Shown here one piece after another: positions 43,612 through 52,426 of a DNA stretch of 64,000 bases. Position 1 is the first letter of the stretch, and the number at the start of each line of letters is the position of its first letter. This DNA is from Polaribacter glomeratus. GTDB taxonomy: Bacteria > Bacteroidota > Bacteroidia > Flavobacteriales > Flavobacteriaceae. The translations under genes were made by a program, and so were the position numbers. The notes beneath the pieces are model-generated. The model searched no databases, was not told the DNA's origin, and saw only the letters and a list, made by a program, of their open reading frames with translations. The stretch covers positions 1,495,303 through 1,559,302 of the forward strand of contig NZ_MSCM01000002.1 of NCBI RefSeq assembly GCF_002954665.1, written 5' to 3'.

Positions 43612-43815
43612 AATATATGTTTTAAGATTATGCTGCTAAAGTATTTGGTAAATTGTGGTTGAAATTATTTTAGCGACCAACGACCAATTCTGGTTAGGTT
43701 TTAACAAATATCGTATTTTTAAGGAATTTAAAGCAAAAATTGTTAAAACACCTGTTAATTCGGTATTTCGTCTATTTTTAGCGCGATCAAATTAAAAAAA
43801 TAGTTTATTTGTAAG

Positions 43816-44871
43816 ATGAACAAATCTGCATCAAAAATTTTAAAGAAAGCCTTTTTACATCTTCTTTTTTGGATGTTGATTTGGTTTTTCTTCTCAAGTT
43901 TTTTTAGTGTAGGTTCTACAAGTGAAAGCTTTATTTTTTGGTTTTCAACGATTTTAAGCACCATTTCAATAGTAGCTTCTTATGTTTTTGTGTATTATTT
44001 AATTCCTGTTTTTTTAATCACTAAAAAACACAAACAGTTTATTTTATATACTTTTTATGCAGGCGTTTTTATTGTTTGTGCGGTTTTAATGACCGTTGTT
44101 TTTGGCTTTGTTTTTTTCTACAATTTAGAATATCAAAAAATGCCGGCTTTAACTAAAAATGCTGGTGTTATTTTGGTCTGTGTTTTGCTAATTATTGTAT
44201 TGGCAAGTGCCTTTAAAATTTTAAAACAGAATTACAAATCTTTGGATGAAAAGAAAACTTTAGAAAATAAATTTCTACAAACGCAATTGCAATTAAAAGA
44301 ACAAGAATTAAAGTTTTTGAAGATGCAAATTCATCCGCATTTTTTGTTTAATACACTAAACACTTTATACGGATTTGCATTAAAAAAGTCTGATAAAGCG
44401 CCAGAAATGATTTTAAAATTAGCTAGTTTGTTAGATTATATTTTATATCAAGTGGATAAGCCAAAAGCGCTTTTACAGGACGAAATTAATCATATTGAAG
44501 ATTATATTTCTTTAGAAAAATCACGTTTTCAAGACGGTTTACAAGTTACTTTTGATAAAAATTTAATGGATAAAAAACTTGAAATTGCACCGATGTTAGT
44601 ATTGCCTTTTGTAGAAAATGCGTTTAAACATGGATCGCAAATTGTTGGCGTGGTAAAAGTAAAGATCTATTTAAAGGTTGATGAAAACGAGCTGAATTTT
44701 AGAATTGAAAATTCGGCAATTAAAAAAGAGCATTCTAAAAACGGAATTGGTTTAGAAAATATTAAAAAGAGACTAGAAATGTTGTATCCAGAGAAACATA
44801 TTTTAGAAATCTTACAAGAAGAGGAGATGTTTAAAATCAGCCTAAAAATCGCTATCAAAAATGAGGAATAA
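43816..44871 (+). CDS. LytS-type sensor histidine kinase
   Basis: A 351-residue membrane kinase. Four spans lie in the first ~140 residues, then a coiled-coil (about 140-170), then the His_kinase domain with the phospho-His in MQIHPHFLFNTLN (near 175). The ATP-binding N box PFVENAFKHG is near 255 and GIGLENIKKRLEMLYP near 310. No extracellular domain of size is present, so it probably senses a membrane signal. It overlaps the next gene by 11 bases, forming a two-component pair. Confidence 0.94.
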   Translation: MNKSASKILKKAFLHLLFWMLIWFFFSSFFSVGSTSESFIFWFSTILSTISIVASYVFVYYLIPVFLITKKHKQFILYTFYAGVFIVCAVLMTVVFGFVFFYNLEYQKMPALTKNAGVILVCVLLIIVLASAFKILKQNYKSLDEKKTLENKFLQTQLQLKEQELKFLKMQIHPHFLFNTLNTLYGFALKKSDKAPEMILKLASLLDYILYQVDKPKALLQDEINHIEDYISLEKSRFQDGLQVTFDKNLMDKKLEIAPMLVLPFVENAFKHGSQIVGVVKVKIYLKVDENELNFRIENSAIKKEHSKNGIGLENIKKRLEMLYPEKHILEILQEEEMFKISLKIAIKNEE

Positions 44872-45547
44872 ACTAAAATGTGTTGTTGTAGATGACGAAC
44901 CAATGGCAAGAGAAATCCTACAAACGTATATTGCTAAAACTCCTAATTTAGAACTAATTGCAAGTTGTAAAAATGCCTCTGAAGCTATTTTGTTTTTGCA
45001 AGAACATGCGGTGGATGTCTTTTTTTTAGATATAAATATGCCAGAAATTAGCGGTTTAAGTTTGGCTAAAATTATCGATCAAAAAGCACAAATAATTTTT
45101 ACCACAGCATATAGAGAATATGCAATTGATGGTTTTAATTTAAATGTGGTCGATTATTTGTTAAAACCTATTTCTTTTGATCGGTTTTTACAAGCGGTTC
45201 AGAAGGTTTTACAATTAGAAATTACAGAAAATAATGCTGATTTTATGTTTGTAAGATCCGATAGAAAAATGGTGAAAATTGACTTTAATTCCGTTTTGTA
45301 TATAGAAAGTTTAAGTGATTATGTAAAGATTTTTACATCAGAAAAAACAATTGTTATTAGAGAGACTATTAGCAGTTTAGAAGAAAAATTACCTTCTAAA
45401 AAATTTATCAGAATTCATAGATCTTTTATAATTTCTCTTCAAAATATTACTTCGTACACCAACGAATTTATAGAAATAAATCAAAAAGCTTTGCCAATAA
45501 GTAGAAGTTATAAAGAATCCGTTTTACAAAAATTAGCAGAAGTCTAG
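44861..45547 (+). CDS. LytTR family response regulator
   Basis: A 228-residue regulator. The receiver domain (1-115) has VVVDDEPMAREIL, the phospho-Asp in FFLDINMPEISG (about 55), Thr in FTTAYREYAIDGF and Lys in YLLKPIS. The LytTR DNA-binding domain (about 130-228) has FVRSDRKMVKIDFNSVLYIE and FIRIHRSFIISL. It is the partner of the kinase just upstream. Target genes are unknown; the nearest downstream gene is mvaD, which has its own promoter. Confidence 0.95.
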   Translation: MRNKLKCVVVDDEPMAREILQTYIAKTPNLELIASCKNASEAILFLQEHAVDVFFLDINMPEISGLSLAKIIDQKAQIIFTTAYREYAIDGFNLNVVDYLLKPISFDRFLQAVQKVLQLEITENNADFMFVRSDRKMVKIDFNSVLYIESLSDYVKIFTSEKTIVIRETISSLEEKLPSKKFIRIHRSFIISLQNITSYTNEFIEINQKALPISRSYKESVLQKLAEV

Positions 45548-45557
45548 TGTAATACTT

Positions 45558-45565
45558 TATCTTTG
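45558..45565 (+). promoter_or_regulatory. mvaD promoter, -7 element TATCTTTG
   Basis: It matches TAnnTTTG. The TTG at 45584 lies 18 bases on, which supports that codon as the mvaD start. Confidence 0.55.
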
Positions 45566-45583
45566 TTTCAAAATTTTTAGACT

Positions 45584-46663
45584 TTGAATACAGATCAGTT
45601 TTTAGTTAAATCGGCATTAAAAAATATAGATAGAGCAAGTTTTACATGGCAAACACCAAGTAATATTGCGCTTGTAAAATACTGGGGTAAAAGTAATCCT
45701 CAAATCCCAAAAAACGCTTCTATCAGTTTTACATTGAATAATTGTCATACTATTACTACGATAGATTTTGTAAAGAAAGAAAAGTCTAACGAGGCAGTTT
45801 TTAACTTGTTTTTTGAAGGAAAAGAGAAAGCAGAGTTTAAACCAAAAATTGCAGAATTTTTTAAGAGAGTGCAACAATATTGTCCTTATATTTTAGAATA
45901 TAAAATGACAATTAATTCAGAAAACTCTTTTCCGCATTCTAGCGGAATAGCTTCTTCGGCAAGCGGATTAAGCGCTATTGCGATGTGTTTAATGAGTTTA
46001 GAGAAGGAACTTAATGCTGATTTATCAGCAAAAAACAGCAATAAAAAAGCCTCGTTTTTAGCAAGATTAGGATCTGGAAGTGCAAGTAGAAGTATAGAAG
46101 GCCCTTTGGTTGTTTGGGGAAAACATGCAGAAATAGAAGGAAGTTCAGATTTATTTGGAGTCCAATTTCCTTACAAAGTACATTCTATTTTTGAAAATTA
46201 TCAAGATGTAATTTTATTGGTTGATAAGGGTGAGAAGCAAGTATCTAGTACGGTTGGTCATAATTTAATGCATGAGCATCCTTTTGCGGAAAATCGTTTT
46301 ATACAAGCAAATGAAAATTTGGCTAAAATGTCTAAAATCCTTCAAGAAGGAAATGCAAAAGACTTTATCAATTTGGTAGAAAGTGAGGCGTTAACCTTGC
46401 ACGCAATGATGTTAACAAGCAATCCTTATTTTATATTGATGAAACCAAACACTTTAGAAATCATCAACAAAATTTGGGAATATCGTCAAGAAAACGAGAG
46501 TTCAATTTGTTTTACCTTAGATGCTGGCGCAAATGTGCATGTGTTGTTTCCAGAAAAGGAAAAAGAAAACGTGGGGCAAATTATTGAGAGTCAATTATCT
46601 AAATACTGCGATAAAAATCAGTATATTTGTGATACTGTAGGTTTTGGAGCAAAAATGTTCTAA
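45584..46663 (+). CDS. mvaD: Diphosphomevalonate decarboxylase, TTG start
   Basis: Last step of the mevalonate pathway: converts mevalonate diphosphate to isopentenyl diphosphate with ATP. The 359 residues contain WQTPSNIALVKYWGK (about 22-36), the GHMP ATP loop FPHSSGIASSASGLSAIAM (about 115-133), RLGSGSASRSIEGPLVVW and the late CFTLDAGANVHVLF. No ATG exists before the conserved region, and the promoter at 45558 leaves the TTG at 45584 as the only sensible start. It belongs with the GHMP kinase and UbiA genes downstream. Confidence 0.95.
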   Translation: MNTDQFLVKSALKNIDRASFTWQTPSNIALVKYWGKSNPQIPKNASISFTLNNCHTITTIDFVKKEKSNEAVFNLFFEGKEKAEFKPKIAEFFKRVQQYCPYILEYKMTINSENSFPHSSGIASSASGLSAIAMCLMSLEKELNADLSAKNSNKKASFLARLGSGSASRSIEGPLVVWGKHAEIEGSSDLFGVQFPYKVHSIFENYQDVILLVDKGEKQVSSTVGHNLMHEHPFAENRFIQANENLAKMSKILQEGNAKDFINLVESEALTLHAMMLTSNPYFILMKPNTLEIINKIWEYRQENESSICFTLDAGANVHVLFPEKEKENVGQIIESQLSKYCDKNQYICDTVGFGAKMF

Positions 46664-46691
46664 AATTCTCAGCAACCAAAAACATAATATT

Positions 46692-47183
46692 ATGAAAACT
46701 TCAACGTCACTGATTGCATTAGTTGTTTGGTTTTTAACAACTTCTGCTTACGCCCAAGAAACCGTTTGGTTTGATTCTAATTGGAAAGTATCAACCAAAG
46801 AAAAAGCTGCGTATTACAGGCCAAATCCAAAGAAAAAAGATAATGGTTTTTGGATTGTAGATTATTATATTTCTGGAAAAGTACAAATGGAGGGTTATAG
46901 TAAAACATCCGAAGCGAACATAGAGAAATTTCAAGGAAAAGTGAATTATTTTCATGAAAACGGAAAGGTTTTTCAAAAAGTGAACTATATAGATGGCAGA
47001 CCAGAAGGCAATTTCTTTGAATATTATGATACAGGAGAAACCCAGAGACTTGGAAAATACGAGAATGGTTTACGTGAAGGAATTTGGAAAATATTTTATA
47101 AAAACGGTAAAATTCAGTCTCGTGGTAAATATAGCGCCGGAGAGAAAGTAGGAATTTGGAAGACTTTTTATAAAAATATTTAA
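46692..47183 (+). CDS. Exported YwqK/MORN-repeat protein
   Basis: The ATG at 46692 gives a clean signal peptide (MKTSTSLIALVVWFLTTSAYA) ending before QETVWF. The mature protein of ~140 residues has MORN-like repeats such as KVNYFHENGKVFQKVNYIDG, RPEGNFFEYYDTGETQRLGK and REGIWKIFYKNGKIQSRGK. Databases call such proteins 'YwqK antitoxin-like', but here it is exported and has no toxin partner. It sits between two mevalonate genes, although a functional link is not shown. Confidence 0.83.
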   Translation: MKTSTSLIALVVWFLTTSAYAQETVWFDSNWKVSTKEKAAYYRPNPKKKDNGFWIVDYYISGKVQMEGYSKTSEANIEKFQGKVNYFHENGKVFQKVNYIDGRPEGNFFEYYDTGETQRLGKYENGLREGIWKIFYKNGKIQSRGKYSAGEKVGIWKTFYKNI

Positions 47184-47209
47184 AAAGTAATACCTAGTAA
47201 TATAATTTG

Positions 47210-47217
47210 TATTTTTG
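47210..47217 (+). promoter_or_regulatory. Promoter of the GHMP kinase gene, -7 element TATTTTTG
   Basis: It matches TAnnTTTG and lies 20 bases ahead of the ATG at 47238. Confidence 0.55.
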
Positions 47218-47237
47218 CACTGTAATTGAAAAAGAAA

Positions 47238-48164
47238 ATGAAAGGTCCACTATTTTACGCTAAAATTCTACTTTTTGGAGAATACGGAATCATAAAAGAT
47301 TCTAAAGGATTAGCGATTCCCTTTAATGCCTATAGAGGAGGTTTAAAAACAACAAAAGTTTTAGAAGGCAAGGCAAAAGCTTCAAACGAAAATTTGTATA
47401 AATTTTACAACTACATAGCTGCTTTAAATTCTGAGTTAGTTTCTTTTAACTTAAAAAAGTTTAAAGCTGATTTAGAAAAAGGGATGTATTTCGATTCTTC
47501 AATACCTCAAGGGTATGGAGTAGGAAGTTCTGGTGCTTTAGTGGCATCAATTTATGATAAATATGCTGCAGATAAAATTACAGTTTTAGAGAATTTAACA
47601 AGAGAAAAGCTTCTAAAGTTAAAAGAAATATTTTCTTTGATGGAGTCTTTTTTTCACGGTAAAAGTTCTGGTTTAGATCCTTTAAATTCATATTTAAGCT
47701 TACCAATTTTAATCAATTCTAGAGAACATATAGAGCCAGCAGGAATTCCGTCTCAAAAAGAAGGAAAAGGAGCCGTTTTCTTATTAGATTCAGAGCAAAT
47801 TGGTGAAACTGAGCCTATGGTTACCATCTTTATGAATAAGATGAAAAATGAAGGTTTTAGAAAAATGTTAAATGAAGAGTTTGTTACCTATTCGGATGCT
47901 TGTATTGACGATTTTTTACATGGTAATGTAGCGTCTTTATTTACAAACGTTAAAAGTTTATCTCAAGTAGTACTTAAAAATTTTAAGCCAATGATACCTG
48001 ATGCTTTTCATAAAGTATGGGCAAAGGGTATTAAAACAAACGATTATTATTTAAAACTTTGTGGTTCTGGTGGTGGTGGATATATTTTAGGTTTTACCGA
48101 AGATTACGAGAAAGCACAGAAAAGCTTAAAAGATTACAAAACAGAACTGGTTTACAGGTTCTAA
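47238..48164 (+). CDS. Mevalonate kinase-like GHMP kinase
   Basis: A 308-residue GHMP kinase from the ATG at 47238; a TTG at 47226 is possible but lies close to the predicted transcription start. Motifs are AKILLFGEYGIIKDSKGLAI (about 8-27), the ATP loop SIPQGYGVGSSGALVASIYD (about 91-110), the GKSSGLDPLNSY block near 155 and the third motif KLCGSGGGGYILGF near 275. With mvaD nearby, mevalonate kinase is the most likely activity. UbiA begins two bases after its stop. Confidence 0.88.
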   Translation: MKGPLFYAKILLFGEYGIIKDSKGLAIPFNAYRGGLKTTKVLEGKAKASNENLYKFYNYIAALNSELVSFNLKKFKADLEKGMYFDSSIPQGYGVGSSGALVASIYDKYAADKITVLENLTREKLLKLKEIFSLMESFFHGKSSGLDPLNSYLSLPILINSREHIEPAGIPSQKEGKGAVFLLDSEQIGETEPMVTIFMNKMKNEGFRKMLNEEFVTYSDACIDDFLHGNVASLFTNVKSLSQVVLKNFKPMIPDAFHKVWAKGIKTNDYYLKLCGSGGGGYILGFTEDYEKAQKSLKDYKTELVYRF

Positions 48165-48165
48165 C

Positions 48166-49092
48166 ATGGAATTTATGGGGTCTTCAAAGACGAAGATATT
48201 CTTAAAAAAAATAGTTAGCTTACTATCTGTTGTTAGAGGGTACAACATTCTTATTTTAATTTTTGCCCAGTATTTAGCCTCTATTTTTATTTTTTCATCA
48301 GAAAAATCAATAAGACAAGTTGTATTTGATATAGATTTACTTTACATCGTAATTGCTTCAGTTTGTGTTGTAGCAGCTGGTTATATTATAAATAATTTTT
48401 ATGATGTTAAGGTAGATAGAATTAACAGGCCTTTAAAAACTTCTTTAGATAATTACGTAAAGCAAGAGACGAAATTATCGCTCTATTTCTTCTTAAATTT
48501 TTTAGGATTTGCTTTTGGTTTATTTGTATCTTTTAAATCTGCACTTTTCTTTTCGGTTTATATTTTTTCTATTTGGTTTTATTCTCACAAATTAAAAAAA
48601 TATGCTTTTACAGGTTTAATTTCTGCGACTATACTTACTATTTTACCTTTTTTTGCAGTATTTGTTTACTATAAAAATTTTTCAAAAATTATTTTTGTGC
48701 ATGCAATTTTCTTGTTTTTACTAATTATGGTAAGAGAGTTGATAAAAGATTTAGAAAATATAAAAGGTGCGTTAGCTAATAATTATAAGACTTTTTCTAT
48801 TGTTTATGGAGAAGTAAAAACAAAGCAATTATCTACTTTTTTACTTGTATTAACACTATTTCCAACTATATTTTTGCTGAATCATCCTGCATTAAGCTAC
48901 ATGAAATATTTTTTTTATTTGTCATTTTTCACCCTGTTTTATGTGGGTTTTTATCTCTGGAAATCAAACCAACAAAGCAACTATACATTGTTACATAACA
49001 TTCTAAAAATCTTATTATTAATAGGTGTTTTTAGTTTGGTTTTTATTGATACATCAATGCTTTTAGAAAAAGTAATTGATAGATTGAATTAG
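48166..49092 (+). CDS. UbiA-family prenyltransferase
   Basis: A 308-residue integral membrane protein with about eight spans. The first Asp-rich motif is NNFYDVKVDRINRP (near 85-98) and the second is DLENIKGALANNYKTFSI (near 197-214); both bind the prenyl diphosphate through Mg2+. Automatic annotation of such Bacteroidota proteins is often geranylgeranylglycerol-phosphate geranylgeranyltransferase, but the true acceptor is not known. It is two bases behind the GHMP kinase, so prenyl precursor supply and use are coupled. Confidence 0.88.
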   Translation: MEFMGSSKTKIFLKKIVSLLSVVRGYNILILIFAQYLASIFIFSSEKSIRQVVFDIDLLYIVIASVCVVAAGYIINNFYDVKVDRINRPLKTSLDNYVKQETKLSLYFFLNFLGFAFGLFVSFKSALFFSVYIFSIWFYSHKLKKYAFTGLISATILTILPFFAVFVYYKNFSKIIFVHAIFLFLLIMVRELIKDLENIKGALANNYKTFSIVYGEVKTKQLSTFLLVLTLFPTIFLLNHPALSYMKYFFYLSFFTLFYVGFYLWKSNQQSNYTLLHNILKILLLIGVFSLVFIDTSMLLEKVIDRLN

Positions 49093-49114
49093 AGATTCTA
49101 TTTGAGTATCTTTG
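49084..49114 (+). promoter_or_regulatory. Promoter of the RluB-like gene
   Basis: TTG (49084-49086), 20 bases, then TATCTTTG (49107-49114) is a near-ideal Bacteroidota promoter. It overlaps the end of the UbiA gene and gives a ~12-nt leader to the ATG at 49130. Confidence 0.65.
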
Positions 49115-49129
49115 CAAAAATTTTTAAAA

Positions 49130-50098
49130 ATGGAATCAAATAAAAACTCGTCGCGAGGACGACAAGAAGGTAATAAAGGTAGACCTCAAAAAGATACTAA
49201 AAAAAGCACTTCTCAAAGAGAAGGCAGCAAAAGTGCTTCTCCAAGAGATCCTAAAAAAAGCACATTTAAAAAAGATGCTAACAAGCCTGTGTTTCAAAGA
49301 GACGCTAAAAAAAGCACACCACTAAGCAGAAAAATCGTTAAAAAAGACTTTAAGAAGATTACTCCCATTAAAAAATCTGACGATTCATCTGGAATTCGCT
49401 TAAACAAATATATCGCTAATTCTGGGGTTTGTTCGCGTAGAGAAGCAGATACATATATAGAACACGGAAGTGTAGAGGTAAATGGTAAATTGGTTACAGA
49501 AATGGGTTACAAGGTTCAGCCAGACGATATTGTTCGTTTCGACGGAACCTCAATAACTCCAGAACAAAAGAAATACGTTCTTTTAAATAAGCCAAAGAAT
49601 TACATAACAACCATGGATGATGAGCGTGGTAGAAAAACAGTTATGGAATTGATTATGAATGCATCAAAAGAAAGAATTTATCCTGTAGGAAGATTAGATA
49701 GAAATACTACCGGTTTATTATTGTTTACAAATGATGGAGATTTAGCTAAGAAATTAACACACCCAAAGCATAACGTACGTAAATTATACCATGCTTCTTT
49801 AGATCGTAAATTAGAGTTAAATGATTTAGAAAAACTAAGAGGCGAAGTTGTTATTGAAGGTAAAAAAGTATTTATTGATGCGATTTCGTATGTGAATGGT
49901 GAACCAAAAACAGAAATCGGAATCGAAATTCACTCTGGTAGAAATAGAATTGTTCGTAAAATATTTGAACATGTTGGGTATAAAGTAAATAAACTTGATA
50001 GAGTTGTTTTTGCTGAATTGACGAAGAAAAATTTACCGAGAGGAAGATGGAGAGAGCTTACTAATTTAGAGGTTACGAATCTTAAAATGATGAAATAA
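49130..50098 (+). CDS. RsuA/RluB/RluF-family rRNA pseudouridine synthase with basic N-terminal tail
   Basis: A 322-residue enzyme that isomerises uridine in rRNA. Residues ~1-85 are a basic, low-complexity tail with imperfect repeats (KKSTSQREGSKS, KKSTFKKDANKP, KKSTPLSRKI). An S4 domain follows (RLNKYIANSGVCSRREAD, about 92-109), then the catalytic domain with VGRLDRNTTGLLLFTNDGDL, whose Asp in GRLDRNT is the nucleophile. The basic tail, likely RNA-binding, is common in Bacteroidota. The 2605-type (RluB) role is likely but not certain. Confidence 0.92.
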   Translation: MESNKNSSRGRQEGNKGRPQKDTKKSTSQREGSKSASPRDPKKSTFKKDANKPVFQRDAKKSTPLSRKIVKKDFKKITPIKKSDDSSGIRLNKYIANSGVCSRREADTYIEHGSVEVNGKLVTEMGYKVQPDDIVRFDGTSITPEQKKYVLLNKPKNYITTMDDERGRKTVMELIMNASKERIYPVGRLDRNTTGLLLFTNDGDLAKKLTHPKHNVRKLYHASLDRKLELNDLEKLRGEVVIEGKKVFIDAISYVNGEPKTEIGIEIHSGRNRIVRKIFEHVGYKVNKLDRVVFAELTKKNLPRGRWRELTNLEVTNLKMMK

Positions 50099-50104
50099 AA
50101 TTAC

Positions 50105-50132
50105 AATCCAGCTTTTAGCTGGATTTTTTTTT
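50105..50132 (+). terminator. Terminator of the pseudouridine synthase gene
   Basis: AATCCAGCT / AGCTGGATT with a short loop is followed by eight or more T, seven bases after the stop. Confidence 0.9.
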
Positions 50133-50172
50133 GAACTATATTTACATATATTAGTATAAATTGAAAGACCAA

Positions 50173-50622
50173 ATGTTACACAAAGAATTTAGCTTTATAA
50201 AAGCAAACATACAGCACCTAGAAAAAGAAGACTTAAAGGTTTCTAAAGGAAGTGTTGGTTGGCATTTAGATCATTCTTTAAAAGTGATTAATAGTGTTTA
50301 TGAGAATATAAAAGAATCAAAACCTACTAATTACGAGAAGAAATTTAATTTGTTACGGCTGGTAACTTTTACTTTAGGGTCTTTTCCTAGGGGAAAAGCA
50401 AAAGCACCTAAAAGAGTTTTACCGCCAGAAATCATCTTAAAAGAAGCTGTTGAGAATCAATTAGTTGTAGCTAGAAAAAATCTAGAATCTATAAATGGTT
50501 TTGATGACAATCAATTTTTTACGCATCCGTTATTTAAGCAATTAAATAAAAAGCAAACCATAAAATTTATAGGATTGCATACGAATCATCACATAAAAAT
50601 TATGAAAGAAATTTTAAAATAA
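50173..50622 (+). CDS. DinB-like / DUF1569 protein
   Basis: From the ATG at 50173, 149 residues (a TTG at 50161 is an alternative). It looks like a four-helix DinB-fold protein: HLDHSLKVINSVYENI carries the first His pair and FIGLHTNHHIKIMKEIL the C-terminal one, positioned as the three metal-binding histidines of the fold. PRGKAKAPKRVLPPE in the middle is a DUF1569-like feature. Function unknown; some DinB proteins are thiol transferases. Confidence 0.75.
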   Translation: MLHKEFSFIKANIQHLEKEDLKVSKGSVGWHLDHSLKVINSVYENIKESKPTNYEKKFNLLRLVTFTLGSFPRGKAKAPKRVLPPEIILKEAVENQLVVARKNLESINGFDDNQFFTHPLFKQLNKKQTIKFIGLHTNHHIKIMKEILK

Positions 50623-50635
50623 TTTTTAAAATTTA

Positions 50636-51106
50636 TTAGATACAATATTCTGTACTAGACATTATTTCTTTTAATACAAAATAGCTCTCTAGTACACCAA
50701 TATTTTCAATTCTTGATAATTTGGTTCTTACAAATTCATGATAATTATCGAGGCTTTCCATGTTTATTTTTAAGAAAAAATCAACTTTTCCTGCCATATG
50801 ATAACATTCTTGTACTTCTTTTAGTTCTTTAATTTGTTTCTCAAACTTATCAATAAATCCTTCGTTATGATATCTTAAGGAAACCATACAAATTACGGTT
50901 ATTGGTATGTTTAACTTTTTTTTATCCAAAATTGCCACATATTTTTTTATCAGCTTTTGTTTTTCTAATTTTTTAATTCTTTCATAAACAGGGGAGGAAG
51001 TTAGGTTTAGAATTTCAGCAATTTCTTTGGTTGTTTTTTTAGCGTCTTTTTGTAATATTCTTAAAATTTTAAGATCTGTTTCGTCTATTTTTTCTGAATG
51101 CAGCAT
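50636..51106 (-). CDS. Lrp/AsnC family transcriptional regulator
   Basis: A 156-residue regulator. The N-terminal helix-turn-helix is in LKILRILQKDAKKTTKEIAE followed by LTSSPVYERIKKLE (about 12-48). The C-terminal RAM domain (about 65-150) binds amino acids (EVQECYHMAGKVDFFLKI). It is divergent from the threonine-dehydrogenase-like gene at 51268 with 161 bases between, so local control of that gene in response to an amino acid is likely (inference). Confidence 0.94.
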   Translation of the reverse strand: MLHSEKIDETDLKILRILQKDAKKTTKEIAEILNLTSSPVYERIKKLEKQKLIKKYVAILDKKKLNIPITVICMVSLRYHNEGFIDKFEKQIKELKEVQECYHMAGKVDFFLKINMESLDNYHEFVRTKLSRIENIGVLESYFVLKEIMSSTEYCI

Positions 51107-51267
51107 ATTTGTCTTTTAGAACCATAAATTTAATACATTAAAAGATAAAAAAACTTTTTATGGGTTAAAAGAAAGACTAAAACACTTATTTTAGTATAAA
51201 TTAAAGTAGATATGCTCTTTTTATTGATAAATACTATAATTTCATTTTTTTTAAGAATTTATAAGAA

Positions 51268-52200
51268 ATGAAAAAAGATACTATTTTAATTGTTGGTTCT
51301 AATGGTCAATTAGGAACTGTTTTATCTCATGAACTGCGTCAAATTTATGGTGATGGTTCTGTAATTACATCAGATTTATTTAAAAAAAATGTTTCTGCAG
51401 ATAATTTTATAACTTTAGATGCTACGGATTATAAAGCGGTTGAAGAGATTGTTGTGAAAAATAAAATTACTCAGATTTATCATTTAGCTGCTATTTTATC
51501 AGCAAAAGGAGAGCAAAATCCTTTAGGCACTTGGGATTTAAACATGAAAACCTTATTCAATGTTTTAGAAGTTTCTAGATTACATAAAGTTGAAAAAGTT
51601 TTTTTTCCTAGTTCAATTGCTGTGTTTGGTAATAACATCGATAAAGAAAATACGCTGCAATCGTCAAACTTAACACCTGCAACTGTATACGGAATGAGTA
51701 AAGCTGCTGGCGAAAATTGGATTCATTATTACTATCAAAAGTATGGGTTGGATGTTCGTTCTCTTAGATATCCAGGTGTAATTGGATATCAATCTTTACC
51801 CGGAGGAGGAACAACAGATTATGCAGTTGATATTTATCATCAAGCTATAAAAAATGCAGAGTTTGAGTGCTTTTTAGCAGCTAAAACAACTTTGCCTATG
51901 ATTTATATGGATGATGCAATTAGGGCTACTTTAGAGTTGATGGAAGCGCCTAGAGAAAATATTATTATTAGAACTTCTTATAACCTAGCCGGTATGAGTT
52001 TTAATCCAGAGGAAATTGCAGCATCTATAAAAGAACACTATCCAGGTTTTAAAATTAAATACAAACCAGATTTTAGACAAGGTATAGCAGATTCGTGGCC
52101 AAAAATTATTAATGATACTGATGCCAGAAAAGATTGGAATTGGAAACCAGATTATAACTTAAAGCTAATGACTAAAACGATGATTGATAATTTGAAATAA
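51268..52200 (+). CDS. NAD-dependent epimerase family protein, probable L-threonine 3-dehydrogenase
   Basis: A 310-residue extended SDR. The NAD loop is IVGSNGQLGTVL (about 7-18); HLAAILSAKGEQNP near 70 and the catalytic YGMSKAAGE (Tyr-x3-Lys, about 143-150) follow, then RSLRYPGVIGYQSLPGGGTT, which is typical of the bacterial short-chain threonine dehydrogenases. These oxidise threonine to 2-amino-3-ketobutyrate. The divergent Lrp/AsnC gene supports an amino acid role. A terminator and a tRNA-Phe on the other strand follow. Confidence 0.88.
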   Translation: MKKDTILIVGSNGQLGTVLSHELRQIYGDGSVITSDLFKKNVSADNFITLDATDYKAVEEIVVKNKITQIYHLAAILSAKGEQNPLGTWDLNMKTLFNVLEVSRLHKVEKVFFPSSIAVFGNNIDKENTLQSSNLTPATVYGMSKAAGENWIHYYYQKYGLDVRSLRYPGVIGYQSLPGGGTTDYAVDIYHQAIKNAEFECFLAAKTTLPMIYMDDAIRATLELMEAPRENIIIRTSYNLAGMSFNPEEIAASIKEHYPGFKIKYKPDFRQGIADSWPKIINDTDARKDWNWKPDYNLKLMTKTMIDNLK

Positions 52201-52220
52201 GTTTAAAGTACTTTTAAAAC

Positions 52221-52255
52221 AAAAAATCCGAACAACTTAATGTTCGGATTTTTTT
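52221..52255 (+). terminator. Terminator of the threonine dehydrogenase-like gene
   Basis: AAAATCCGAACA / TGTTCGGATTTT is a strong stem with flanking A and T runs, immediately beside the 3' end of tRNA-Phe and possibly acting on both strands. Confidence 0.88.
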
Positions 52256-52256
52256 G

Positions 52257-52329
52257 TGGTACCTCCAGGAATCGAACCAGGGACACAAGGATTTTCAGTC
52301 CTTTGCTCTACCAACTGAGCTAAGGTACC
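52257..52329 (-). tRNA. tRNA-Phe (GAA)
   Basis: A 73-nt tRNA. The acceptor stem is GGTACCT / AGGTACC. The anticodon arm is AAGGA-CTGAAAA-TCCTT with anticodon GAA. The T arm carries GGTTCGATTCC. CCA is not encoded. Confidence 0.95.
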
Positions 52330-52398
52330 ATGCCTTAGCGGATGCAAATATAAAATGTTTTTTTACATTTGCTAAAGAAATTTTAAAAAATTCTATTG

Positions 52399-52406
52399 TA
52401 TTTTTG
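52399..52406 (+). promoter_or_regulatory. coaX promoter, -7 element TATTTTTG
   Basis: It matches TAnnTTTG and lies 20 bases ahead of the coaX ATG at 52427. Confidence 0.55.
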
Positions 52407-52426
52407 AATTTTATATAAAATAAAGG

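Noticed and set aside
46692..47183. Toxin-antitoxin system suggested by the YwqK label
   Set aside because: The protein has a signal peptide and no toxin gene is adjacent.
49112..49129. Earlier TTG start for the pseudouridine synthase
   Set aside because: It overlaps the end of the -7 element; the ATG at 49130 fits the leader length.
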